From positions 1 through 11,530 of the forward strand of contig CALPIW020000029.1 in assembly GCA_943323725.2 (NCBI GenBank): DNA of 11,530 nucleotides, written 5' to 3'. Both the position numbers and the translations under genes were made by a program. The DNA is from Polynucleobacter meluiroseus (GTDB taxonomy: Bacteria; Verrucomicrobiota; Verrucomicrobiia; Opitutales; UBA953). Below, in pieces: positions 6,815-11,530 of this stretch (positions are counted from its first letter, which is position 1; each line of letters opens with the position of its first letter). The notes below the pieces were generated by a model. It was not told the origin of the DNA and ran no database searches. It worked only from the letters and a program-made list of their open reading frames with translations.

Positions 6815-7369
6815 ATGGCCCGCGTCATCTTCAGCCTGCTGGTCCTTCTTGGGGTCGCCGTCGCCTCGGCCCAGTCTCCCGGTCCGCGTCCGCCGGAAGG
6901 CGATCCGACCGTCGAGGAGATCCAGACCATCCGTAAGATCCTCGAACTGACGCCCGAGCGTCTGCAGCGCATGCGCTCCTCGATCGAGAAGATCGAGCGC
7001 ATGTCGCCGGAGTCACGTCGCGAATTCGCGGCCAGCCTCGTGCGTTATGAGTCCGCCACGCCGGAGGAGCGTCACAAGATCATGAAAGACCTGCGGGAGC
7101 GCGGCGGCTTCGGTTCGCGCGTCCTCGAGCATCATTTCAAGCGACTTAGCAAGGACGAGGCCAAGGCCGAGCGGGCGCGCATCCAGGCGCTCACGACCGA
7201 ACAGCGCCTCGAATTCATCCGTCAGCTCGCCGAGAAATACGGCCCCGAACTCGCGAAGGAACGCCCGAAGGGAGGCGAGCCGAAGGACGCGCCGCCCGGA
7301 CCGCCCGGCGCGCCCAAGCGCCGTAAGCCGCCGGAGGGCGAAGCTCCCGGCGTCGGGCCGAAGCAGTAG
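6815..7369 (+). CDS. Exported helical repeat protein (DUF3106/Spy-like)
   Basis: A 184-residue protein with a signal peptide (MARVIFSLLVLLGVAVASAQ, cleavage near residue 19-20), so probably periplasmic. The mature part is highly charged and predicted helical. Helix-capping motifs recur: LTPE at 45, MSPE at 63, ATPE at 81, then LSKDE at 111 and LTTEQ at 126; the first three are exactly 18 residues apart. This pattern recalls DUF3106 and loosely Spy/CpxP-type periplasmic proteins, which often sit beside ECF sigma and anti-sigma genes. The last 35 residues are a Pro/Gly/Lys-rich, probably disordered tail. The ATG at 6815 is preferred over the GTG at 6809, which overlaps the previous stop. It faces the opposite-strand gene with only 6 bp between stop codons. 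A role in envelope sensing is inference from context. Confidence 0.65.
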   Translation: MARVIFSLLVLLGVAVASAQSPGPRPPEGDPTVEEIQTIRKILELTPERLQRMRSSIEKIERMSPESRREFAASLVRYESATPEERHKIMKDLRERGGFGSRVLEHHFKRLSKDEAKAERARIQALTTEQRLEFIRQLAEKYGPELAKERPKGGEPKDAPPGPPGAPKRRKPPEGEAPGVGPKQ

Positions 7370-7375
7370 TCCGGC

Positions 7376-8107
7376 TTAGCGACGACCCTCCTGGCGGAGG
7401 AGCTCGCCGATCTCGGGCACGAGGATGTTGCGGCGGCCGAGTTCGTCGCGCGCGAAGTATTTGTCGACCTGACGGACGAGGTCGAATGGCTCGTCGGGGA
7501 GGTTGTCCTCGTCGAACTCCATTTCGTCGACCGCGTCGATGTCGTCGAAGATGTGCGAGAGGCGGAGCGGTTCGCCGTCGATGACCGCGGGCGGGTTGCT
7601 GATCGCCCCGATCTTCGTCAGGTTGAAGAAGAGGCAGGGGTAGAACTCCTTCTCGTACGGTTCGAGGAACTTGCTCACCCACTGGCCCGGGACTTCCCAG
7701 CGGCGGTTGATGATGACCGCGTCGGAGAAGTGCACGCACGGGCGGTACCATTCTTCGACGGCCTTGTGCTTCATCGTGAGCGGGCAGTCGACGACCGTGA
7801 GGATGCGGGCCACGCGCCAGACGGCGTCGGGTTGCATCGGGCGGACGGTGCGGTGCAGGGCTTCCATCTGGTCGATGACATGCAGCGCGCCGTGCGTCAC
7901 GAGGATGGCGGCGTCTTCGTCGCCGGGGGCGGGCACGATCGCGTGGCCGTCCTTGAATTCCCAGGCGTCCGGGGCGACGCCGCCTTCGCGGACTTCGCGC
8001 AGGACGCGCACCTTGCGGCCTTCCGGCCAGGCGTGGGCGACGAGTTCCTTCACCACGTCGGCGCGGCCGGCGCCCGTGGGCCCGAGGATGATGATGAGAG
8101 GCGTCAT
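7376..8107 (-). CDS. CobW-like P-loop protein with degenerate nucleotide-binding motifs
   Basis: A 243-residue cytosolic protein. The start MTPLIIILGPTGAGRADVV has the beta-strand/loop/helix pattern of a Walker A motif, but the invariant lysine is Arg15 and the following Ser/Thr is Ala16. Further on, RILTVVDC (101-108) and FSDAVIINRRW (127-137) match the spacing and surroundings of the VVDA and NKxD elements of CobW/G3E GTPases, yet NKxD has become NRRW and the CxCC metal site is absent. I infer a G3E-like protein that has lost GTP hydrolysis and perhaps nucleotide binding. An acidic stretch (187-209) precedes the C-terminal helices. The ATG at 8107 overlaps the aroC stop by 4 nt, so it is the second gene of that operon. 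The family assignment is tentative; the function is unknown. Confidence 0.6.
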   Translation of the reverse strand: MTPLIIILGPTGAGRADVVKELVAHAWPEGRKVRVLREVREGGVAPDAWEFKDGHAIVPAPGDEDAAILVTHGALHVIDQMEALHRTVRPMQPDAVWRVARILTVVDCPLTMKHKAVEEWYRPCVHFSDAVIINRRWEVPGQWVSKFLEPYEKEFYPCLFFNLTKIGAISNPPAVIDGEPLRLSHIFDDIDAVDEMEFDEDNLPDEPFDLVRQVDKYFARDELGRRNILVPEIGELLRQEGRR

Positions 8108-9213
8108 GCCTTGCGTCCGCAGCGGCCGAAGGGAGCGTTCTGGCCGCGGTCGCGGATCCAGTGATCGACGGCGACCAGGGCCGCCATGGCTTCGACGATG
8201 GGGACGGCGCGCGGGAGGACGCACGGGTCGTGGCGGCCCTTCGCGCTGAGCTCGGTGGCGCGGCCGTCGGGACCGACGGTCTTCTGCGGCTTGAGCACGG
8301 TCGCGGTGGGCTTGAAGGCGATGCGGAAGACGACGTCTTCGCCGTTGGTGATGCCGCCCTGCGTGCCGCCGGAGCGGTTGGTCGCGGTGCGGATGCGGCC
8401 GCCCTTGCGGACGAACTCGTCGTTGTGCGCGCTGCCGCGCAGGACCGTGCCGGCGAAGCCGCTGCCGATCTCGAAGCCCTTGGTCGCGGGCAGCGACAGC
8501 ATGGCCTTGGCGAGGTCGGCTTCGAAACGGTCGAAGACCGGCGAGCCGAGGCCGGCGGGAAGATTCTCGATGACGCAGCAGATGACGCCGCCGACGGAAT
8601 CGCCGTCGGCGCGGGCGGCGCGGATGAGCGCGTCGATCTTCGCGGCGGTGGCGGGGTGCGGGCAGCGCGTCGGCGTGGCCTCGACCTGTTTCAGCGTGGG
8701 CGCCTTGGCCGCGGCGGGCATGCGGACCTCGCCGACGCTCTCGACCCAGGCGATGATGCGGGCGCCGCAGGCGTGCTTGAGCACCGTCTTGGCGACGGCG
8801 CCGGCGGCGACGCGCGCGGCGGTCTCGCGGGCGGAGGAACGGCCGCCGCCTTCGACGGCGCGGATGCCGTACTTGGCGTCGTAGGTGTAGTCGGCGTGCG
8901 AAGGACGGTAGGCGGCCTTCATCTCGGCGTAGGCCTGCGGGCGTTGGTCGCCGTTGCGGATCACGATGGCGATGGGCGAGCCGAGGGTGAGGCCGTCGGG
9001 CGAGATGCCGGAGAGCACCTCGGGGGCGTCGGCTTCCTTGCGCTGGGTCGTGAGGGCGCTCTGGCCCGGGCGACGACGGTCGAGCTCGCTGCGCAGGAAA
9101 GCGGCGTCGAAGGGCACGCGGGGCGGGCAGCCGTCGATGACGACGCCGAGGGCGGGGCCATGGCTCTCGCCGAAGGTGGTGATGCGGAAGCTATGTCCGT
9201 GGATGTTGCCCAT
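8104..9213 (-). CDS. aroC: Chorismate synthase
   Basis: Cytosolic flavoenzyme that removes phosphate from 5-enolpyruvylshikimate 3-phosphate to give chorismate, the branch point for aromatic amino acids and folate. It needs reduced FMN. The 369-residue length is normal. Conserved segments: FGESHG 14-19 (catalytic histidine H18), DRRRPGQS 45-52, RPSHADYTYDAKYG 103-116, GGGRSSARET 122-131 (second active-site histidine replaced by its usual neighbours), NRSGGTQGGITNG 279-291 and GRHDPCVLPRAVPIVEAM 326-343. The short C-terminal tail ends GRCGRKA. The ATG at 9213 gives MGNIHGHSFRI, the standard N-terminus. There is no Shine-Dalgarno sequence, and the start lies only 14 nt beyond the T-tract of an upstream terminator. 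It shares an ATGA overlap with the downstream CobW-like gene. Confidence 0.96.
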   Translation of the reverse strand: MGNIHGHSFRITTFGESHGPALGVVIDGCPPRVPFDAAFLRSELDRRRPGQSALTTQRKEADAPEVLSGISPDGLTLGSPIAIVIRNGDQRPQAYAEMKAAYRPSHADYTYDAKYGIRAVEGGGRSSARETAARVAAGAVAKTVLKHACGARIIAWVESVGEVRMPAAAKAPTLKQVEATPTRCPHPATAAKIDALIRAARADGDSVGGVICCVIENLPAGLGSPVFDRFEADLAKAMLSLPATKGFEIGSGFAGTVLRGSAHNDEFVRKGGRIRTATNRSGGTQGGITNGEDVVFRIAFKPTATVLKPQKTVGPDGRATELSAKGRHDPCVLPRAVPIVEAMAALVAVDHWIRDRGQNAPFGRCGRKA

Positions 9214-9227
9214 GTGAGGAAGGTGGT

Positions 9228-9266
9228 AAAAAATGAACGCCGCCGAGCCGGGGGGCTGGGCGGCGT
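9228..9266 (-). terminator. Intrinsic terminator after the lipoprotein gene, just ahead of aroC
   Basis: Read on the minus strand, an 8-bp stem (9266-9259 with 9244-9237) is extended by an inner 4-bp AGCC/GGCT stem with a CCCC loop across one mismatch. It is followed two or three nt later by T6 (9233-9228). It ends the lipoprotein transcript but lies directly in front of the aroC start at 9213, so it could also act as an attenuator on read-through into aroC. Confidence 0.8.
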
Positions 9267-9291
9267 CCGTTTGGCGGTTCCGCCCCGGCGC

Positions 9292-9708
9292 TTAGCGCAG
9301 GTTGGAGGTGATCTTGGAGACGAGCTGCTGGCTCTCCGGCAGGTTGCCGAAGGCGCCGTACTTGACGCGGACCTGGGTGAAGACGGCCTTGGTGATTTCG
9401 TCTTCGGCCTTCTCGATGGTGATCTTGATCTCCAGGTCGCCGATGGTGCGGGCGTAGACGACGACGCTGTTCAGCTCCTTGTTGGCGCCGCGGTCATCGG
9501 TCTCGCCGGTGCGGAGGGTGCCGGGCATGGCGTCGATGGTGCGCTTGACGGCGTTGAAGACGGCCTCGGTGTCGGAGGTGTAGCGGGTGGTCAGCACGCC
9601 GGTGACGTTGGAGAAGGAGGCTTCGCGGTTCTGCGAGTTGTCCACGCCGATCTGGGTGGAGCATCCGGCGAGGACGAGGGCGGCGAGGAGGGCGAGGGCG
9701 GTTTTCAT
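9292..9708 (-). CDS. DUF3568-like outer-membrane or periplasmic lipoprotein
   Basis: A 138-residue lipoprotein. MKTALALLAALVLAGC is a complete signal peptide with lipobox LAGC and lipidated Cys16; the residue after it is Ser, which favours transport to the outer membrane by the Asp+2 rule known in enterobacteria. The mature domain (about 36-138) reads as TTRYTSDTEAVFNAVKRTID followed by alternating strands and KYGAFGNLPESQQLVSKI, the pattern of DUF3568 domains that carry a single conserved helix-strand fold of unknown function. The ATG at 9708 is chosen because an upstream in-frame start (9765) would bury the signal peptide. There is no Shine-Dalgarno sequence. It is transcribed away from the mraZ control region and has its own terminator. 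Confidence 0.75.
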   Translation of the reverse strand: MKTALALLAALVLAGCSTQIGVDNSQNREASFSNVTGVLTTRYTSDTEAVFNAVKRTIDAMPGTLRTGETDDRGANKELNSVVVYARTIGDLEIKITIEKAEDEITKAVFTQVRVKYGAFGNLPESQQLVSKITSNLR

Positions 9709-9736
9709 GGGCAAGGGACGTGGTTGAGTGGTTCGA

Positions 9737-9765
9737 GACAAAGCACAGCCGGCGGCCGTTGGCAA
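9737..9765 (-). promoter_or_regulatory. Weak candidate promoter of the lipoprotein gene
   Basis: On the minus strand TTGCCA (9765-9760) precedes TTTGTC (9742-9737) by 17 bp. The -35 matches at 4/6 but the -10 only at 2/6. It is listed because the TTGCC element and 17-bp spacing recur before purB, pfp and the FecR gene. The leader would be about 20 nt. Confidence 0.2.
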
Positions 9766-9922
9766 ACAGTTTCGCCCTTCCGCCGCGGCCCCGCGCCGGC
9801 CGGAATTGTAGTGTTAATCTCATTACGAGGCCCGCCCGAAGCCGGCGGGGACGGATCTCCCAGGCGCGGCCGGGCAGGGCGTGGAAGGGGGTCGAAAAGG
9901 CTCCGCGGCCGTGAAAATTACC

Positions 9923-9933
9923 GAAGTTACTTA
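9923..9933 (+). repeat. 11-mer direct repeat, copy 1 (before mraZ)
   Basis: GAAGTTACTTA, preceded by CC. The same 11-mer recurs at 10554-10564 before rsmH, again preceded by CCG. Each copy lies upstream of a dcw gene in the same orientation. Confidence 0.5.
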
Positions 9934-9958
9934 ATAACAACAATTTACAGATAATAAG

Positions 9959-9972
9959 GACTGATTTCAGTC
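9959..9972. promoter_or_regulatory. Palindrome in the AT-rich island, possible operator
   Basis: GACTGA-TT-TCAGTC is a perfect 6-bp inverted repeat with a 2-bp centre, the size of a dimeric repressor site. It begins 4 bp after the -10-like GATAAT, so it would overlap the transcription start of a promoter there. The binding protein is unknown. Confidence 0.4.
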
Positions 9973-9994
9973 ATTTAATCACCCCTGGCCGCGC

Positions 9995-10003
9995 TGTGAA
10001 CAA
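9995..10003 (-). promoter_or_regulatory. DnaA-box-like site
   Basis: On the minus strand this reads TTGTTCACA, one mismatch from TTATNCACA. Alone it would be weak evidence; it is listed because a full match occurs 575 bp away before rsmH. Confidence 0.2.
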
Positions 10004-10039
10004 GAAAATGGTTAGATCTGGGGCTAAACTCTTGACCAG

Positions 10040-10074
10040 TGGGGAGGGGTGGGGAAAAGTGGGTGGACTGGGGG
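10040..10074 (+). promoter_or_regulatory. MraZ operator: TGGG repeats with 10-nt period
   Basis: TGGG begins at 10040, 10050 and 10060, exactly 10 nt apart, with a fourth TGGGG at 10069 (9 nt on). MraZ is known in E. coli to bind several TGGGN repeats separated by 5 nt upstream of mraZ to repress the dcw cluster, and these repeats match in sequence, spacing and place (17-51 bp before the mraZ ATG). TTGACC at 10032-10037 could be a -35 whose spacer overlaps the boxes. Autoregulation of mraZ-rsmH is the expected result. Confidence 0.82.
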
Positions 10075-10083
10075 AACTCCCCC
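10070..10083 (+). other. Hairpin 7 nt before the mraZ start
   Basis: G5 (10070-10074), AACT, then C5 (10079-10083) form a perfect GC stem with a 4-nt loop, leaving seven unpaired bases before the ATG. It has no T-tract so it is not a terminator. The stem's 5' arm is the fourth TGGGG box, so the same bases serve as DNA operator and RNA structure. Confidence 0.5.
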
Positions 10084-10090
10084 ATTCGCA

Positions 10091-10543
10091 ATGTCTATTG
10101 GCGCCAACAACGGTCTCTTCACCGGCATCCACAACGGAAAGTTGGATGAGAAGAACCGTGTCACCATCCCGGCGGCCTGGCGTTTCGACGCCGAAGCGAC
10201 CTTCCTCGCGATGTATCATCCGGCGCTCGCCGCGATCATCGTGTTCCCGCCGTCGATGGCCGCGCGCATCCACGATGCCGCGCTGCAGGTGACCGTGAGC
10301 GATCCGGTGAAGATGGACGCGCTCAGCCTGCTCGGCGCGAACAGCATCCAGGTCACGTGCGACAAGGCCGGCCGCATCACGCTCAACGAACACATCGTCA
10401 AGGAAGCGCGTCTCGAACGTGAGGTGATCTTCCGCGGCGCGTTCACCACGTTCCAGCTCGCCTCGCCGACGCCGCCCAAGGCCGACCGCGATTCCGAGTC
10501 CGCCAAGGCCATCCTCCGCGCGCTGCGCGAACTCGGCCTGTGA
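10091..10543 (+). CDS. mraZ: MraZ, transcriptional regulator of the dcw cluster
   Basis: A 150-residue DNA-binding protein of the AbrB-like fold that forms ring oligomers and represses its own operon. It has two repeats, each with the conserved DxxxR motif: LDEKNRVTIP (18-27; D19, R23) and CDKAGRITL (90-98; D91, R95). GLFTGIHNGKL at 8-18 matches the FxG start of the family. The ATG at 10091 is chosen: an in-frame ATG at 10049 would place the TGGG operator and hairpin inside the coding sequence and add 14 unusual residues. The C-terminal tail (127-150) is basic-acidic and longer than the E. coli form. It is first in the dcw order, 52 bp before rsmH. No Shine-Dalgarno sequence is seen. Confidence 0.93.
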   Translation: MSIGANNGLFTGIHNGKLDEKNRVTIPAAWRFDAEATFLAMYHPALAAIIVFPPSMAARIHDAALQVTVSDPVKMDALSLLGANSIQVTCDKAGRITLNEHIVKEARLEREVIFRGAFTTFQLASPTPPKADRDSESAKAILRALRELGL

Positions 10544-10553
10544 TGCGTATCCG

Positions 10554-10564
10554 GAAGTTACTTA
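10554..10564 (+). repeat. 11-mer direct repeat, copy 2 (before rsmH)
   Basis: GAAGTTACTTA, preceded by CCG, identical to 9923-9933. It starts 10 bp after the mraZ stop and 42 bp before the rsmH start. Confidence 0.5.
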
Positions 10565-10577
10565 CACTGCTCACACC

Positions 10578-10586
10578 TTATTCACA
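10578..10586 (+). promoter_or_regulatory. Consensus DnaA box between mraZ and rsmH
   Basis: TTATTCACA is a full match to TTATNCACA, nine bases before the rsmH ATG at 10596. A single box can mediate DnaA transcriptional control, and dcw genes are cell-cycle linked, but chance occurrence cannot be excluded without a genome count. Confidence 0.35.
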
Positions 10587-10595
10587 GACCGCCGC

Positions 10596-11513
10596 ATGAC
10601 CAGCCACGTCCCAGTCCTGCTCGAGGAGTGCCTGACGCTCCTCGCTCCGCAGGACGGGCGCGCCTACTTGGACTGCACCTTCGGCGGCGGCGGCCACACC
10701 GCGGCGATCCTCGCGCGGGCGCCGGGCTGCGCGGTCGACGCGATGGACCGCGACCCCGCCGCCGGTGAGCGCTCCGCGGCGCTGCTCGCCGCCCACGCCG
10801 GCCGGCTGCGTTTCCATTCCGAGAATTTCCGCCACCTTGACCGCGTTCCGGGACGATTCGATGGTGTTCTGATGGACATTGGGGTGTCCTCGTACCAATT
10901 GGATGTCCCGGAACGCGGTTTCTCCTTCCGCTACGACGCGCCGAACGACATGCGCATGGACACGCGCGTCGGCCGCAGCGCCGCCGAGTTCCTCGAGCGC
11001 GGCGACCGCGCCGAACTCGAACGCGCCGTCCGCGACTACGGCGAGGAGCCCCGCTGGTTCCGCGTCGTCAACGCGATCGTCGCCGCCCGCGGCACCGGCC
11101 GCCTCGCCCGCACCGCCAGCTTCGCCGAACTCGTCGCCGAAGCCGCGCCCCCCGCGCCCGGCCCCCGCGGCCCGCACCCGGCCACCCGCACCTTCCAAGG
11201 CGTCCGCATCGCGGTCAACGACGAGCTCGGCGCCCTGGCCGACGCCCTCCCGCTCGCCTTCGGCAAGCTCAACGCCGGCGGCGTGCTCGCCGTGATCTCC
11301 TTCCATTCCCTCGAGGACCGGATGGTGAAGCGTTACATGAACGAGGTCGCCGGCCGTCCCGTCGACCGCGACGACTCCCGCAACCAGGACGACCGCGTCA
11401 AGCAGGCCGACCTCCTCACCCGCAAGGCCGTCCAGCCTTCCGAAGCCGAACAGCTTCGCAACCCCCGCAGCCGCTCGGCGCGCCTCCGCGCCGTCCGCCG
11501 CCTCGCCGCATGA
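10596..11513 (+). CDS. rsmH: 16S rRNA (cytosine-1402-N4)-methyltransferase
   Basis: SAM-dependent enzyme that methylates N4 of C1402 in the ribosomal P-site of 16S rRNA; formerly MraW. Its 305 residues show the whole family pattern: HVPVLLEE 4-11, YLDCTFGGGGHT 24-35 (SAM-binding loop), MDRDP 50-54, LMDIGVSSYQLD 92-103, RGFSFRYDAPNDMRMD 107-122, HPATRTFQGVRIAVNDEL 194-211, VISFHSLEDRMVK 233-245 and PSEAEQLRNPRSRSARLRAV 281-300. PNDMRMD in place of the usual PLDMRMD and MDIGVSS in place of LDLGVSS are mild variants. The ATG at 10596 gives the standard start. A locally lower-GC patch (about 10860-10920) coincides with the conserved core. The stop overlaps the next start by 4 nt. Confidence 0.96.
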   Translation: MTSHVPVLLEECLTLLAPQDGRAYLDCTFGGGGHTAAILARAPGCAVDAMDRDPAAGERSAALLAAHAGRLRFHSENFRHLDRVPGRFDGVLMDIGVSSYQLDVPERGFSFRYDAPNDMRMDTRVGRSAAEFLERGDRAELERAVRDYGEEPRWFRVVNAIVAARGTGRLARTASFAELVAEAAPPAPGPRGPHPATRTFQGVRIAVNDELGALADALPLAFGKLNAGGVLAVISFHSLEDRMVKRYMNEVAGRPVDRDDSRNQDDRVKQADLLTRKAVQPSEAEQLRNPRSRSARLRAVRRLAA

Positions 11514-11530
11514 GCCCGCGCCTCCTCACC
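11510..11530 (+). CDS. Start of the next dcw gene, probably ftsL (partial)
   Basis: An ATG at 11510 overlaps the rsmH stop as ATGA and opens a frame MSPRLLT to the window edge. In dcw clusters rsmH is normally followed by ftsL, a small membrane division protein, and a basic N-terminus is compatible. Seven codons cannot prove identity; the call rests on gene order and the 4-nt overlap. Confidence 0.45.

Larger units (their letters stand above)
9911..9980. promoter_or_regulatory. AT-rich island upstream of mraZ
   Basis: Seventy bases with about 27% GC (19 of 70 counted) in a strongly GC-rich window. It contains GATAAT (9950-9955), a 5/6 match to a -10 element, with a poor TTACTT 17 bp before it. 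Such an island fits a strong promoter or an easily melted site. A transcript starting near 9962 would have a leader of about 130 nt containing all the TGGG boxes. Confidence 0.45.
9709..10090. other. 382-bp intergenic control region between divergent lipoprotein and mraZ genes
   Basis: The longest gene-free stretch of the window. The left half (9766-9910) is GC-rich with no structure I can name. The middle (9911-9980) is sharply AT-rich, about 27% GC by hand count, and holds a -10-like GATAAT, an 11-mer repeat and a palindrome. The right part (10032-10083) holds TTGACC, the TGGG boxes and a hairpin before mraZ. Open frames crossing it lack family resemblance and I see no small gene with a credible start and composition. 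Confidence 0.7.

Noticed and set aside
8161..9954. Long plus-strand open frame antisense to aroC and the lipoprotein gene
   Set aside because: It is Gly/Ala/Asp/Arg-rich with no family motif and lies opposite strongly recognised genes; high GC content readily leaves such frames open.
9911..10003. AT-rich island plus DnaA-like site as a replication origin
   Set aside because: Only one imperfect DnaA box is adjacent, no box cluster is present, and neither dnaA nor other origin-flanking genes are nearby; a promoter explains the composition better.
10049..10090. Upstream ATG (10049) as the mraZ start
   Set aside because: It would place the TGGG operator and hairpin within the coding sequence and add residues unlike the family N-terminus; the ATG at 10091 gives a normal length.

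Overview
The window is about 11.5 kb of compact, GC-rich bacterial chromosome: twelve complete genes, plus the tail of one gene at the left edge and the first codons of another at the right edge. The gene set (actinobacterial-type PurB, PPi-dependent phosphofructokinase, FecR-domain exported protein, DUF3568-like lipoprotein, start of the dcw cluster) and the near absence of Shine-Dalgarno sequences suggest a Verrucomicrobiota member, perhaps Opitutales. That placement is inference, not shown by a marker. I see no rRNA, tRNA, CRISPR array, insertion sequence or phage gene.

Layout. Positions 1-110: end of an unrecognised gene. 132-2957 (+): purB and pfp, closed by a very strong intrinsic terminator. 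3071-4153 (+): a secreted FecR-domain protein with its own terminator. 4260-7369 (+): tmk and holB (overlapping), then an ECF sigma factor, a small single-span membrane protein and an exported helical protein with an 18-residue repeat. The last three look like one envelope-sensing regulatory module attached to a replication operon. 9213-7376 (-): aroC followed, with a 4-nt overlap, by a CobW-like P-loop protein whose nucleotide-binding motifs are degenerate. 9708-9292 (-): a DUF3568-like lipoprotein ending in a terminator just ahead of aroC. 9709-10090: a 382-bp regulatory region. 10091-11530 (+): mraZ, rsmH and probably ftsL, the front of the division and cell-wall cluster.

Functionally, most of the window is housekeeping: purine synthesis, reversible PPi-linked glycolysis, dTMP phosphorylation and clamp loading, the last step of the shikimate pathway, 16S rRNA methylation and dcw control. 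The less ordinary parts are the sigma / membrane protein / helical repeat protein trio, the apparent pseudo-GTPase translationally coupled to aroC, and the dense control region around mraZ. That region has TGGG boxes at a 10-nt period, a start-adjacent hairpin, an AT-rich island with a palindrome, a repeated 11-mer and a consensus DnaA box before rsmH.
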